Of a stretch of 64,000 nucleotides of DNA, positions 29,136 through 38,292 are shown one piece after another (positions within the stretch are counted from its first letter, which is position 1; each line of letters opens with the position of its first letter). The notes below the pieces were generated by a model. The model did not search any database and was not told the origin of the DNA. It saw nothing but the letters and a program-made list of their open reading frames with translations. The position numbers and the translations under genes are program-made. This DNA is from Oxalobacter paeniformigenes. GTDB lineage: Bacteria; Pseudomonadota; Gammaproteobacteria; Burkholderiales; Burkholderiaceae_D. The stretch spans positions 310,001 through 374,000 of the forward strand of contig NZ_JAMKYL010000001.1 of the NCBI RefSeq assembly GCF_027158465.1. Direction: 5' to 3'.

Positions 29136-29291
29136 ATGGATGTGAAAATCAACCGCAAGAAAATCCGCAATGCCGTCGCACCGGTCGCATCGTGCAGCCG
29201 GAATCAGGCGATCCGGATCGGTTCCGTGTTTGGCGGACAACGGCAAAAGCCGGCGGGACATCTTGCGGTAGTGCGTGAACGGATCGTGTGA
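29136..29291 (+). CDS. Possible 51-residue basic small protein
   Basis: ATG at 29136 is preceded by AAAGGAAACAGGG and opens a frame beginning MDVKINRKKIRNAVAPV and ending RERIV, with stop at 29289-29291. It is rich in Arg and Lys and has no membrane helix. It lies directly upstream of two other small unknown genes on the same strand. The only support is the ribosome site and context, so this is tentative. Confidence 0.3.
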   Translation: MDVKINRKKIRNAVAPVASCSRNQAIRIGSVFGGQRQKPAGHLAVVRERIV

Positions 29292-29380
29292 TTTTTTTCA
29301 ATACGGTTGTATGACGCGGCATCACAATCGTGCGGGATGGCGGCCCGTCAGGGCCGTCTGCAAGAATGAAAGGAACGGAA

Positions 29381-29674
29381 ATGGATGATGCGATGAAAAA
29401 CCGGTTGGTGCGACGGGCCGTGCTGGCGGCGAGTATTCCGGCCTGTCTGGCTGCTGTTGCGCTTTACCGTGTTCCGGTGCATGAATTTCTGGCGTATTTG
29501 CGCATGCCGGGCGATACGGCAAGTGAAAGCCCCCTGGAACCGCTGGTGCTGAAACATGCAGGCATATTCGACGACGGTGGTTTGCATCCCGGCGAAAAAA
29601 CGGGCAAGAAGATCATGCACCGGCACAAGGCAAGCGTATCGGCCGCAAACGCGTCTGTGAAATCCGGTATATAA
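29381..29674 (+). CDS. Small single-pass membrane protein, unknown
   Basis: 97 residues from MDDAMKNRLVRRAVLAA, with AAGGAACGGAA before the ATG. A basic N-terminus and one hydrophobic helix (about 11-28) are followed by a soluble tail ending in a His/Lys-rich and Ala/Ser-rich segment. The helix shares the pattern ASIPACLAAVALYR with the next gene (GSLPACMVAMVLFR), so the two look like distant paralogues. No known family is recognised. Confidence 0.55.
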   Translation: MDDAMKNRLVRRAVLAASIPACLAAVALYRVPVHEFLAYLRMPGDTASESPLEPLVLKHAGIFDDGGLHPGEKTGKKIMHRHKASVSAANASVKSGI

Positions 29675-29755
29675 TCGGCGCGACTTGGCCTGGCGTTGTC
29701 CACAAGACGATGCAGGGCCGGATGTGATGGATGTTTTACGGAAGGATTCGATCAT

Positions 29756-29989
29756 ATGCATGTTATCTCTCATAAAATCCACCAGTTCATGTTGCTGGGC
29801 AGTTTGCCGGCATGCATGGTGGCGATGGTGTTGTTCCGCGACCCGTCGAGCGATCAGCCCACACATGATATGCCGGGGGGCGCCAACCGTTTCATCAACC
29901 GCAGTCGTGCGATCAGCATGCCGTTGCCGGTGACCGAACGCGGCAGCCGTTATACGGGACGGCGTATCCGGAAATCCGTTGTCAGATAA
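29756..29989 (+). CDS. Small single-pass membrane protein, paralogue-like
   Basis: 77 residues from MHVISHKIHQFMLLG. A membrane helix (about 10-26) is followed by a short Arg-rich tail (NRFINRSRAIS to RRIRKSVVR). GGAAGG lies 10 bases upstream of the ATG; an in-frame GTG further upstream at 29696 is less likely. The helix and flanking residues match the preceding small protein. Function unknown. Confidence 0.5.
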   Translation: MHVISHKIHQFMLLGSLPACMVAMVLFRDPSSDQPTHDMPGGANRFINRSRAISMPLPVTERGSRYTGRRIRKSVVR

Positions 29990-30114
29990 GCGACGTTTTC
30001 AGCGACATCACGACAGGTGTGTCTTCCGCACAAGATGTTTGCTCGTGTGCAGGATTCATTGACTTTTCGTAAAATAAAACAAAATTCCTGAAGCGTTTTT
30101 ATGACGGAGGGTTT

Positions 30115-30879
30115 ATGAAGAAATGGGCTTTCGCTTTATTGTTTTTCGTTACCGGTGCGATGGCGGCACCGGTTGTGCATGTTTATGGTCCGGGTGGTCC
30201 GGCGCCGGCCATGAAGGCCGCCGCTGCGGAATACGGAAAGAAGAACGGTGTGCAGGTAGTCGTTCAGGCCGGGCCGACGCCGAAATGGGAAAACGGCGCA
30301 AGACAGAATGCGGATATGATTTATTCCGGTTCCGAGGCCATGATGTCGGATTTCTGCAAGTTGTTCGGTGAACAGATCGTGCCGGAAACGGTGATGCCGG
30401 TTTATCTGCGTCCGGCGGCCATTCTGGTGCGTCAGGGCAATCCACGGAATATTCAGGGTCTGGCGGATCTGGCCGGCAAGAAGGTGAAGATTCTGGTGAC
30501 ACACGGAGCCGGTCAGGTCGGTATGTGGGAAGATATTGCGGGACGTCTGGGCAATATCGCCACGGTCAGGGCCGTTCGTGAAAATATCGGTTTTTTCGCG
30601 CCCAATACCGGAGCCGCCAGACAGACATGGCTGGATGACCGCAGTTTCGATGCCTGGCTGGTATTCAATATCTGGGGAATCAGTAATCCCGGTGACGGTG
30701 AGATCGTACCGGTGGAACCGGAATATCGCGTCTATCGGCCGATGGATATCGCGTTGACGCGCGAAGGACAGAAAAACGACGCTGCGGCAGGTTTTTACCG
30801 TTTCATCACATCGGAAGAGGGCCGCGCGATTTTCGAAAAATACGGCTGGATGGAGAATGCCGCAACGAACCGGCGGTAA
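30115..30879 (+). CDS. AcfC-like periplasmic substrate-binding protein
   Basis: 254 residues. A signal peptide (MKKWAFALLFFVTGAMA) is followed by a type 2 periplasmic-binding fold related to sulfate/molybdate-binding proteins. HVYGPGGPAPAMKAAAAEYG and NADMIYSGSEAMM fit the accessory colonization factor AcfC group. No permease or ATPase gene is adjacent, so it is either an orphan receptor or works with distant partners; the ligand is unknown. GGAGG lies before the ATG. It converges on the decarboxylase gene across a shared terminator. Confidence 0.75.
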   Translation: MKKWAFALLFFVTGAMAAPVVHVYGPGGPAPAMKAAAAEYGKKNGVQVVVQAGPTPKWENGARQNADMIYSGSEAMMSDFCKLFGEQIVPETVMPVYLRPAAILVRQGNPRNIQGLADLAGKKVKILVTHGAGQVGMWEDIAGRLGNIATVRAVRENIGFFAPNTGAARQTWLDDRSFDAWLVFNIWGISNPGDGEIVPVEPEYRVYRPMDIALTREGQKNDAAAGFYRFITSEEGRAIFEKYGWMENAATNRR

Positions 30880-30900
30880 GACAGGTGTGACGGTCGCAAA

Positions 30901-30927
30901 AAAAAGACGGGGAAACCCCGTCTTTTT
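30901..30927. terminator. Bidirectional terminator
   Basis: Stem AAAAAGACGGGG (30901-30912), loop AAA, CCCCGTCTTTTTT (30916 on). The A-run before and T-run after let it work on both strands, for the AcfC-like gene (+) and the decarboxylase (-). Confidence 0.9.
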
Positions 30928-30948
30928 TGTTCGGTTGCCGTTTTCAGG

Positions 30949-33213
30949 TCAGACACATTCCTTTTTGACGCAATCGACGAAATATTCCCATTTGCCGTTG
31001 CTGTTTTGCTGGCGGATCAGTCCGTGAACGTCGGTTTCGAAACCCGGGAAGCGGTCGTTGAAATCGCGTGCGAATTTCAGATAATCGACGATCGTCCGGT
31101 TGAACCGTTCACCCGGAATCAGCAGCGGAATACCCGGCGGATAGGGGGTGAGCAGGATGGCGGTGACACGGCCTTCGAGTTCGTCGATCGGTACCCGTTC
31201 GATTTCGCGGTGCGCCATCTTGGCGTAGGCGTCCGACGGTTTCATGGCCGGTACCATGTTCGACAGATACATGTCGGTGGTCAGGTGGGCCACGTCGTTT
31301 TCACGGTAGAAATCGTGGATTTTCTGGCAGAGATCGCGCAGGCCGAATTGTTCGTAACGCGGATGTGCAGCGGAAAATTCCGGCAGGATACGCCAGATCG
31401 GCTGGTTCTTGTCGTAGTCGTCCTTGAATTGCTGGAGCGCGGTGACCAGTGTGTTCCAGCGGCCCTTGGTGATGCCGATGGTGAACATGATGAAGAAGCT
31501 GTACAGGCCGCATTTTTCGACGATGATGCCGTTTTCCGCCAGATACATCTTGACGATGGAAGCGGGGATGCCGGTCGCCTCGAATTCACCCGCCAGAGAC
31601 AGTCCGGGCGTGATGACGGTGGCCTTGATCGGGTCGAGCATGTTGAATCCCGGCGCGATGTCGCCGAAGCCGTGCCAGTTGTCCTCGGCCTTGAGGATCC
31701 AGTCTTCGCGCTGGCCGATGCCGTTCTCGGCGAAATCTTCCGGTCCCCAGACTTCGAACCACCAGTCTTTGCCCCATTCCTTTTCGATCTTTTTCATGGC
31801 GCGTCGGAAGTCCAGCGCCTCGAGGATGGATTCCTCGACCAGTGCGGTTCCGCCCGGCGGTTCCATCATGGCGGCCGCCACATCGCAGGATGCGATGATC
31901 GCGTATTGCGGCGAAGTGGACGTGTGCATCAAAAAGGATTCGTTGAAGATGTTCTGGTCGAGTTTGACCTCTTCGGATTCCTTGACGAGAATCTGGGACG
32001 CCTGCGACAGACCGGCCAGCAGTTTGTGCGTGGACTGGGTCGAGAAGATCACGGATTTGCGTGCACGCGGAGTATATGGCCCGATGGCGTGCATGTCGCG
32101 ATAGAAATCGTGGAACGCGGCGTGCGGCAGCCAGGCTTCATCGAAATGCAGGGTGTCGATTTCCCCGTCGAGCATGGTCTTGATCGTTTCGACGTTATAG
32201 ATGATGCCGTCGTAGGTCGATTGCGTGATCGTGAGGATACGCGGTTTCTTGTTGACGGCATCGCGTGCGAACGGGTTGGCCTCGATTTTCTTTTTGATGT
32301 TTTCCGGTCTGAATTCGTCTTTCGGAATCGGGCCGATGATGCCGTAATGGTTGCGTGTCGGCATCAGGAAAACCGGAATGGCGCCGGTCATGATGATGGC
32401 ATGCAGAATCGATTTGTGGCAGTTTCGGTCCACGACGACGATGTCGCCGCTGGCGATGGTGGAATGCCAGACGATCTTGTTGGACGTGGACGTGCCGTTC
32501 GTGACGAAGTAGCAATGGTCGGCGTTGAAAATGCGGGCGGCATTGCGTTCGCTTTGCGCGACGGGGCCGGTATGGTCCAGCAGCTGGCCCAGTTCCTCGA
32601 CGGCATTGCAGACGTCGGCACGCAGCATGTTTTCACCGAAAAACTGGTGGAACATCTGGCCGATCGGCGATTTCAGAAAAGCCACACCGCCGGAGTGTCC
32701 GGGGCAGTGCCAGGAGTAGGAACCGTCTTGCGCGTAGTGCATCAGGGCGCGGAAGAATGGCGGAGCCAGTCCGTCAAGGTAGGTTTTCGCTTCTCGGATG
32801 ATGTGTCGTGCGACGAATTCCGGCGTGTCCTCGAACATGTGGATGAAGCCGTGCAGTTCGCGCAGCAGATCGTTCGGAATATGTCGGGATGTGCGGGTTT
32901 CGCCGTACAGGTAAATCGGAATGTCGGCGTTTTTGCTGCGGATTTCGGTGACGAAAGAACGCAAGGGTTTGAGCGCCTGGTCGATTTCCTCACGGGTGCC
33001 GCTGCCGAATTCCTCGTCGTCGATGGAAAGCACGAATGCCGATGCACGCGACTGTTGTTGCGCGAATTGCGACAGGTCGCCATAACTGGTGACACCCAGC
33101 ACTTCCATGCCTTCGTCTTCCATGGCCTTGGCAAGGGCACGGATACCCAGTCCGGAAGAATTTTCGGAACGGTAGTCTTCGTCGATGATGACGATAGGAA
33201 AGCGAAATTTCAT
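30949..33213 (-). CDS. Arginine/lysine/ornithine decarboxylase (PLP, fold type I)
   Basis: 754 residues from MKFRFPIVIIDEDYRSE, with TTGGAGAT before this ATG. Domain order: N-terminal receiver-like wing (about 1-130), the PLP aspartate-aminotransferase-fold core (about 145-430, with the lysine motif STQSTHKLLAGLSQAS) and the C-terminal domain. These large decarboxylases use a proton to make cadaverine, putrescine or agmatine and often serve acid resistance. Which amino acid is used cannot be decided from sequence. No antiporter (adiC/cadB type) is next to it, which is unusual for an acid-resistance unit. Confidence 0.9.
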   Translation of the reverse strand: MKFRFPIVIIDEDYRSENSSGLGIRALAKAMEDEGMEVLGVTSYGDLSQFAQQQSRASAFVLSIDDEEFGSGTREEIDQALKPLRSFVTEIRSKNADIPIYLYGETRTSRHIPNDLLRELHGFIHMFEDTPEFVARHIIREAKTYLDGLAPPFFRALMHYAQDGSYSWHCPGHSGGVAFLKSPIGQMFHQFFGENMLRADVCNAVEELGQLLDHTGPVAQSERNAARIFNADHCYFVTNGTSTSNKIVWHSTIASGDIVVVDRNCHKSILHAIIMTGAIPVFLMPTRNHYGIIGPIPKDEFRPENIKKKIEANPFARDAVNKKPRILTITQSTYDGIIYNVETIKTMLDGEIDTLHFDEAWLPHAAFHDFYRDMHAIGPYTPRARKSVIFSTQSTHKLLAGLSQASQILVKESEEVKLDQNIFNESFLMHTSTSPQYAIIASCDVAAAMMEPPGGTALVEESILEALDFRRAMKKIEKEWGKDWWFEVWGPEDFAENGIGQREDWILKAEDNWHGFGDIAPGFNMLDPIKATVITPGLSLAGEFEATGIPASIVKMYLAENGIIVEKCGLYSFFIMFTIGITKGRWNTLVTALQQFKDDYDKNQPIWRILPEFSAAHPRYEQFGLRDLCQKIHDFYRENDVAHLTTDMYLSNMVPAMKPSDAYAKMAHREIERVPIDELEGRVTAILLTPYPPGIPLLIPGERFNRTIVDYLKFARDFNDRFPGFETDVHGLIRQQNSNGKWEYFVDCVKKECV

Positions 33214-33492
33214 CGCGATCTCCAAGTGTGTACGGTAGGGAAAAGGCAGCTGCTATCCTGTTGTTATGACACGGTTTTCAGAATATTCGGACATGCCGGA
33301 AATTGTGACCGGAATTATACGTGATCTGCGCTGTTTTGCATTTCCGATCGGCTTTCGGCAGGCATTATGAAACCGTAAAACAACAGTTCGGTGACCTGGC
33401 GGGAATTTTTCGCGTCGCAAACGGCGATGCGGGGTGGATGTTTTTGCCGGATGGCATGCCGCAAGGGACGGCGAACCATCCGGCGAATGAAA

Positions 33493-34608
33493 TCAGAAAG
33501 TGTGTGTCATGCCAAGCTGGATGCCGGTGACGTGTTCTTCATCGTAGCCGCTGCCGTTGAAGAAAGCGGAAATGGCGCCGTTTTCATAGTCGGTATAGGC
33601 CACCATACCGTAAAGCGAAGTCCGTTTGGAAAGATCGTAGGTGTAACCGAGTGCATATTTTTTCAGGTCTGCCGAACTGTTGCTGTCCCAGTAGGCACCG
33701 CCGTCGGCCGCACTCATGCCGTGTACGTCCTTGACCTTGACGTAGTTGAAGGCGGCCTTGAACGTGCCGGGGCCGACCTTGTAGTTCAGGCCGAGAATCC
33801 AGTTGTCCATTTTGGAGGCCACGCCGTTGATGAGCGTGGATTCCGCCACACCGCTGTTTTCGGAAAGCGAGCGTTCGGCGTTGTACCAGCCCCTGTCGTG
33901 CGTTTTTTCATAGGCCAGCGAAATTCTGAGGTCGCCCCAGGTATAGGCGCCGCCCAGATTCCAGACGAAAGATCGGTTGGAATCGGCCAGCCGGCTCCAG
34001 TTGCCGAGCAGGGCGACGACACCGTTGTCGTACAGAACGGAACCGGCATAGCCGTCGTTGTCGGCGCCTGCCAGCGCAAAGGCACTGTTATCGTTGCCTT
34101 TTGTGTTTTTGCCCAGACTGTATGTCGCACCGATCTGGAATCCGGACAGGTTGGGACTGTCGTAGCGCAGCGTATTGTCGATCTGTGATGAACGCTGGGT
34201 GGACAGGGTCATGCTGGCGATACTGTCCTGGTTGAACGGGTCGAAGGTACGCAGGGTTTCTGTCGGCAATTCGTCCACACGACCGATACGGAATGTTCCG
34301 AATGGGGTGCCGATGCCGACGTTGGCGCCGCCGTACCAGTCGACGTCAGGGTTGCCGCCATAGACCGTTCCGTCGTTGAGATTGAGCCGGTGTTCCAGCT
34401 GGAACATGGCTTTGTAGCCTCCGCCAAGATCTTCCGTACCCATAAAGCCGAGACTGCTTTCGTAATTGTGCGTCATGTAGGTATCTTTGCCGGTCTGTCT
34501 GGCAATACCGGTATCGACGACGCCGTAAATGGTCAGGTGCGATTGTGCCATGGCGGATGTCGTGGCCGACAGGGCGGCCAGAAGCAATGCAAGTGAGGTT
34601 TTTTTCAT
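33493..34608 (-). CDS. Outer-membrane general porin (Gram-negative beta type), copy 1
   Basis: 371 residues from MKKTSLALLLAALSATTSAMAQS, a signal peptide with cleavage after AMA. The mature part starts with the typical first strand SHLTIYGVVDTGI and ends in a C-terminal Phe (GIQLGMTHTF), the BAM recognition signature. It forms a 16-strand trimeric porin by homology. It is the least similar of the three full copies; the segment ETLRTFDPFNQDS marks the constriction loop region. Confidence 0.92.
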   Translation of the reverse strand: MKKTSLALLLAALSATTSAMAQSHLTIYGVVDTGIARQTGKDTYMTHNYESSLGFMGTEDLGGGYKAMFQLEHRLNLNDGTVYGGNPDVDWYGGANVGIGTPFGTFRIGRVDELPTETLRTFDPFNQDSIASMTLSTQRSSQIDNTLRYDSPNLSGFQIGATYSLGKNTKGNDNSAFALAGADNDGYAGSVLYDNGVVALLGNWSRLADSNRSFVWNLGGAYTWGDLRISLAYEKTHDRGWYNAERSLSENSGVAESTLINGVASKMDNWILGLNYKVGPGTFKAAFNYVKVKDVHGMSAADGGAYWDSNSSADLKKYALGYTYDLSKRTSLYGMVAYTDYENGAISAFFNGSGYDEEHVTGIQLGMTHTF

Positions 34609-34906
34609 GGTTTCTCCGGATGGTGTGAAAGTCGGGCGGCAGTGCATGGGGCGATTACAGCGTATATCACTTTTTGTCTGTCATGATCGTCAATCAAGGG
34701 ATGTGCCGGTTTGAGAAAATACCAACTGGAGAATATTTGCGGGAAGGGATGTTGTTTTTATGCGTCGCTGCCGTGTATCGGTATCATGGCGGCAAGGACG
34801 CATGGGGAGATGAACGGGCTTTGCCTGTCGTCCGTGCCATATCCGCTGCGGTGGACGATGTCCGGAAAAAACAGGTTTTCGGCGCCGTTCATGCCGTGAT
34901 GGCCGG
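34609..34906. other. Intergenic region between porin copies 1 and 2
   Basis: 298 bases. It should contain the promoter of copy 1 (minus strand). No repeat or RNA gene is recognised. Confidence 0.3.
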
Positions 34907-35962
34907 TCAGAATTTGTGGTTGATACCGATCTGGACACCGGTTACGCCGTCTTCTTCGAAACTTCTTCCGCGGAAGAACTGTGCGACGGCCTCATCCTCG
35001 AAATCGGAATAGGCCAGCTGGCCGTACAGGGTGGTACGTTTGGACAGACTGTAAAAATAACCGACACTGTATTTCTTGACATCGCCTGAGTCATGATTGT
35101 CCCAGTAAGCCAGACCGGAGTTCCTGACGTCCCTGACTTTCATCCAGTTCAGCGAAGCGCCGATGCGGTGCGGGCCACTCTGGTAGTCACCGGAGAGAAT
35201 CCAGTTGTCCTGTCTGGATTCCGAGGCGTCGAGCTTGTTGCTGGCTTCGCCCATTTTCCAGCCCTTGTCTTCGGTTCTTTCATAGCCCAGACCGATCTTG
35301 ACGGGACCGAAGCGGTAAGATCCGCCCAGACTCCAGACCCAGGAATCGTTTGAGTCGGACAGACGGCTGTAGTTCGCCAGCAGCAACAGCGGGCCGTTGT
35401 CATAGTTCAGACCGATGGCGTAGCCGTCGTTGTCTGCACGGTTGCGGGTAACGTCGTCATCGACATGCTGGGTGTTCTGGCCGAGATAGTAGCCCAGCGA
35501 AACGCGGAAACCCGAAAGGCTCGGCGAATCGTAACGGGCGACATTGCCGATACGGCTGGTACGTTGCGTACCTTTCATCATACTGCCGACGCCTTCCTGG
35601 TTGAACGGGTCGAGCCGCCGGAAACTTTCCGTTTCGATTTCGTTCATGCGGCCGAAGCGGACACGACCGAACGGACCGGACAACCCGAGGTTGGAGGCGC
35701 CTTCCCATTCAGGATCGCTGCCTTTGCCATCCCACAGATCAAGCCGTTGTTCCAGCTGGAATGTCGCTTTGTAACCGCCGCCGAGATCTTCGGTTCCCTT
35801 GAAACCGATCCGGCTGTCGTTCCATTCGCCCATTTGCAAATCGGAACCGGTTTCCTTGATATAGCCGGTATCGAGCACCCCGTAGATGGTGACGTTGCTC
35901 TGCGCACAGGCAGTGCCAGTGAAAACCGTTGCCAGCGAGAGGGCAAGCCATGTTTTTTTCAT
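34907..35962 (-). CDS. Outer-membrane general porin, copy 2
   Basis: 351 residues with signal peptide MKKTWLALSLATVFTGTACA and first strand SNVTIYGVLDTGYIKETGS. It ends GVQIGINHKF with terminal Phe. It is closely related to copy 3: both share KETGSDL, WNDSRIGFKGTEDLG or WNSSRIGFKGTEDLG, and ETESFRRLDPFN. Between copies there are about 240-300 non-coding bases, so each probably has its own promoter. Confidence 0.92.
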   Translation of the reverse strand: MKKTWLALSLATVFTGTACAQSNVTIYGVLDTGYIKETGSDLQMGEWNDSRIGFKGTEDLGGGYKATFQLEQRLDLWDGKGSDPEWEGASNLGLSGPFGRVRFGRMNEIETESFRRLDPFNQEGVGSMMKGTQRTSRIGNVARYDSPSLSGFRVSLGYYLGQNTQHVDDDVTRNRADNDGYAIGLNYDNGPLLLLANYSRLSDSNDSWVWSLGGSYRFGPVKIGLGYERTEDKGWKMGEASNKLDASESRQDNWILSGDYQSGPHRIGASLNWMKVRDVRNSGLAYWDNHDSGDVKKYSVGYFYSLSKRTTLYGQLAYSDFEDEAVAQFFRGRSFEEDGVTGVQIGINHKF

Positions 35963-36203
35963 TGTTCGCTCCAGATAATCATGAGTGATTGTTGTGTTTT
36001 CAGGCGTTTTTTGCGCCTGTGCCTATCTCAACGGTTTTCTGTGACGGCATCATGACAGGATGGCCGTCGATGCTGTTTTTTTGTTCCGGCAAACGCAAAG
36101 TGGGGGGAAATGTTGCCGGTAAACCGCATGCCGTTGGCGGAGCGATGGGGGGAATGAAAACGCACAGGAGCGCGGGTTACGGAGAACCCGCACTGTTTAT
36201 GCG

Positions 36204-37301
36204 TCAGAAAAGATGGTTGATACCGAGGGATATGCCGGTGACGCTGTCGCCGCTGAAGGTTTCGCCACGGAAAAAGCGTGCCAGGGTTTTGTCCTCGAAG
36301 TCGGTATATGCCAGTTGTCCATACAGGGTGGTCCGTTTGGAGAGGCTGTAAAAATAACCGATGCTGTATTTGCGGGCATCGCCGGAATCATAGTTGCCCA
36401 GAAACAGGCTGTCGTCCGAACTGCCGCTTTCACGACGTATGTCCCGGATCTTCATGTAGTTGAAAGCGGCTGCGACTTTGTGTGGGCCGGTTGCATATTC
36501 GCCTGACAGGATGTAGTTGTCTTGACGTGAACGGACACCTTCGTATTTGTTGGCGTAGGATGAGCCGGTGGCATGGGGTTTCCAGCCGTTGTCGCGTGTC
36601 TGTTCGTAGCCCAGCGAGGTCTTGAAGGGGCCGAACCGGTATTGGCCGCCCAGACTCCAGATGAAGGAGTTGTCGGAATCGGACAGGCGGCTGAAGTTGG
36701 CAAGCAATAGTATCGGACCGTTGTCGTAATTGAGACTGACGGCGAATCCGTCGTTGTCCGCACCGTTGGTCTTGAGCAGGTTGCCGTAGCTGTCCCGTGA
36801 GTCACGGTCGGTATTGGTACCGAGTGTATAGCTGGCATTGACGGAAAAATTCCGGTAAACCGGAGAGTCGTAACGGATGGTGTTGCTGATCCGGTTGAAG
36901 TGCAGGGTGCTTAACAACATACTGGCGATGCCTTCTTCGTTGAATGGGTCAAGTCGGCGGAAACTTTCGGTTTCCAGTTCATTGACGCGCCCAAGCCGGA
37001 CGGAACCGAAGGGACCAGACAAACCGACATTGGATGCACCTTCCCATTCGGTTCCGTTGATGGTGCCGTTGTTGACGAAATAGCGTTTTTCGAGCTGGAA
37101 GGTCGCCTGGTAGCCGTTACCGAGATCTTCGGTTCCTTTAAAGCCGATACGGCTGCTGTTCCATTGCGACATATTGAGATCAGAGCCGGTTTCCTTGACC
37201 AGTCCGGTATCGAGCAAACCGTATAGGGTGACATTCGACTGGGCGTGTGCCATACCGCACAGTGTTGTCATGACTGCCAGCGAGCAAAGTGTTTTGTTCA
37301 T
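36204..37301 (-). CDS. Outer-membrane general porin, copy 3
   Basis: 365 residues with signal peptide MNKTLCSLAVMTTLCGMAHA and first strand SNVTLYGLLDTGLVKETGS. It ends GISLGINHLF. Compared with copy 2 it carries extra residues in exposed loops (for example NTDRDSRDSYGNLLKTNG and the KPHATGSSYANKYEG region), as expected of surface loops under diversifying selection. A hairpin GCGGGTT / AACCCGC lies just after its stop, at about 36171-36190, without a T-run. Confidence 0.92.
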   Translation of the reverse strand: MNKTLCSLAVMTTLCGMAHAQSNVTLYGLLDTGLVKETGSDLNMSQWNSSRIGFKGTEDLGNGYQATFQLEKRYFVNNGTINGTEWEGASNVGLSGPFGSVRLGRVNELETESFRRLDPFNEEGIASMLLSTLHFNRISNTIRYDSPVYRNFSVNASYTLGTNTDRDSRDSYGNLLKTNGADNDGFAVSLNYDNGPILLLANFSRLSDSDNSFIWSLGGQYRFGPFKTSLGYEQTRDNGWKPHATGSSYANKYEGVRSRQDNYILSGEYATGPHKVAAAFNYMKIRDIRRESGSSDDSLFLGNYDSGDARKYSIGYFYSLSKRTTLYGQLAYTDFEDKTLARFFRGETFSGDSVTGISLGINHLF

Positions 37302-37566
37302 GATCGTCTCCTGAAAACATAATGCCTGAATGGTCAGTTGACGGGATTTTGGGGACTCACATGAGACACACTGTTACCGGCAACTGCTCATGCTCGTGAT
37401 AAAGCATATTGCGTGCCAGCTTTTTTCAATATATTTTTTATTGAAAATCAATATGTTACTGTTGTCTGCATAATTTTTCCGTGTAAGGGCCGGTTATGGT
37501 GTGTGCAGGAGCGCTGCACAAAACAGCAGGTGCAGGAGGCGATATGACCGGGTATGCGTTTTCAAT

Positions 37567-37971
37567 TCAGAGGAAAAACTTTTTGGGAGGCAAACCGGAA
37601 AAGGCAGCGATGGTGGCGACTGCGTGATCGAGATAAAACACTTCGAAAACCGGATTGTCGGCACTGCGGTATTCTTCGCGGAGACTTTCGTCGTTATCGA
37701 GCATTTTCTGCTTGATGGAAATGTTGTTCTCGAAGACGACATCTCCGCTCAATCGGATCCATGCTTCTTCGGGGGAGGCGGTCGTCAGTTCGACAGACGG
37801 ATGGTGTATCAGTTCCTTGTAGACATCTTTTCGGTTGCTGGTGCAAAACCAGAGCCTGTCGTCGGATTCGAGGCGGAACTTGAATGGCCGTACTCTGGGT
37901 TTTCCGTCCATACCGATGGTGGCGAGGAACTGGACGGGATTTTCCTGCAAGAACCGGATGACGATTTCCAT
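37567..37971 (-). CDS. Pyridoxamine 5'-phosphate oxidase-like FMN-binding protein
   Basis: 134 residues from MEIVIRFLQENPVQFLATIG, with AGGAG 8 bases before the ATG. The split-barrel flavin-binding family pattern is visible (GKPRVRPFKFRLESDDRLWFCTS broken over strands 2-4, and RLSGDVVFENN). Proteins of this small type are often called general stress or nitroreductase-like proteins; the substrate is unknown. The longer frame to 38061 is not supported. It lies among the porin genes without obvious functional link. Confidence 0.82.
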   Translation of the reverse strand: MEIVIRFLQENPVQFLATIGMDGKPRVRPFKFRLESDDRLWFCTSNRKDVYKELIHHPSVELTTASPEEAWIRLSGDVVFENNISIKQKMLDNDESLREEYRSADNPVFEVFYLDHAVATIAAFSGLPPKKFFL

Positions 37972-38292
37972 TTGGTGTTCTCCTGTGAAAAGTTCGGTCA
38001 CAAGGCCATCACGGCCGCTTGCGGAGGCAGACCGGGCTTGTTCGCCATACGGGTGCCACACTTGTCCTTATGGTACTCCGTCAGGATACCGGCGGCTAGG
38101 CCGATATCCTGAAAGCCCTGAACGCAGGGCTTTCCCGTTTCTTTTTGCCGACAGAAACGGGGTGACAGGACAGGCGGCAAGCGGGAAAACACGTATTGCA
38201 GGCGAATGGAAGCGGCACGATCCGGCATGGCCGTCATGGAAAGGGCGGTCAATGATCTGGCGAGCGGATGCCGTCGGCATGCCGACGGCCGG
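37972..38292. other. Intergenic region with two hairpins
   Basis: 321 bases between two minus-strand genes. It holds GAAAGCCCTG / CAGGGCTTTC around loop AACG (38110-38133) and a perfect 20-base palindrome, GCCGTCGGCAT then GCCGACGGC (38270-38289), 3 bases after the half-porin stop. The palindrome may end the half-porin transcript, though no T-run follows. Confidence 0.5.

Noticed and set aside
29298..29305. TCAATACG 83 bases before the small gene at 29381, as a third copy of the shared element
   Set aside because: Only the first 8 bases agree and the rest differs; an 8-mer is expected by chance about twice in this window.
31006..33324. 772-codon open frame on the plus strand
   Set aside because: It is antisense to the decarboxylase, whose PLP motifs are clear; the long frame results from high third-position GC.
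33431..33487. Terminator after porin copy 1
   Set aside because: A GCCGGATGG / CCATCCGGC stem exists, but no T-run follows it on the minus strand, so termination cannot be claimed.
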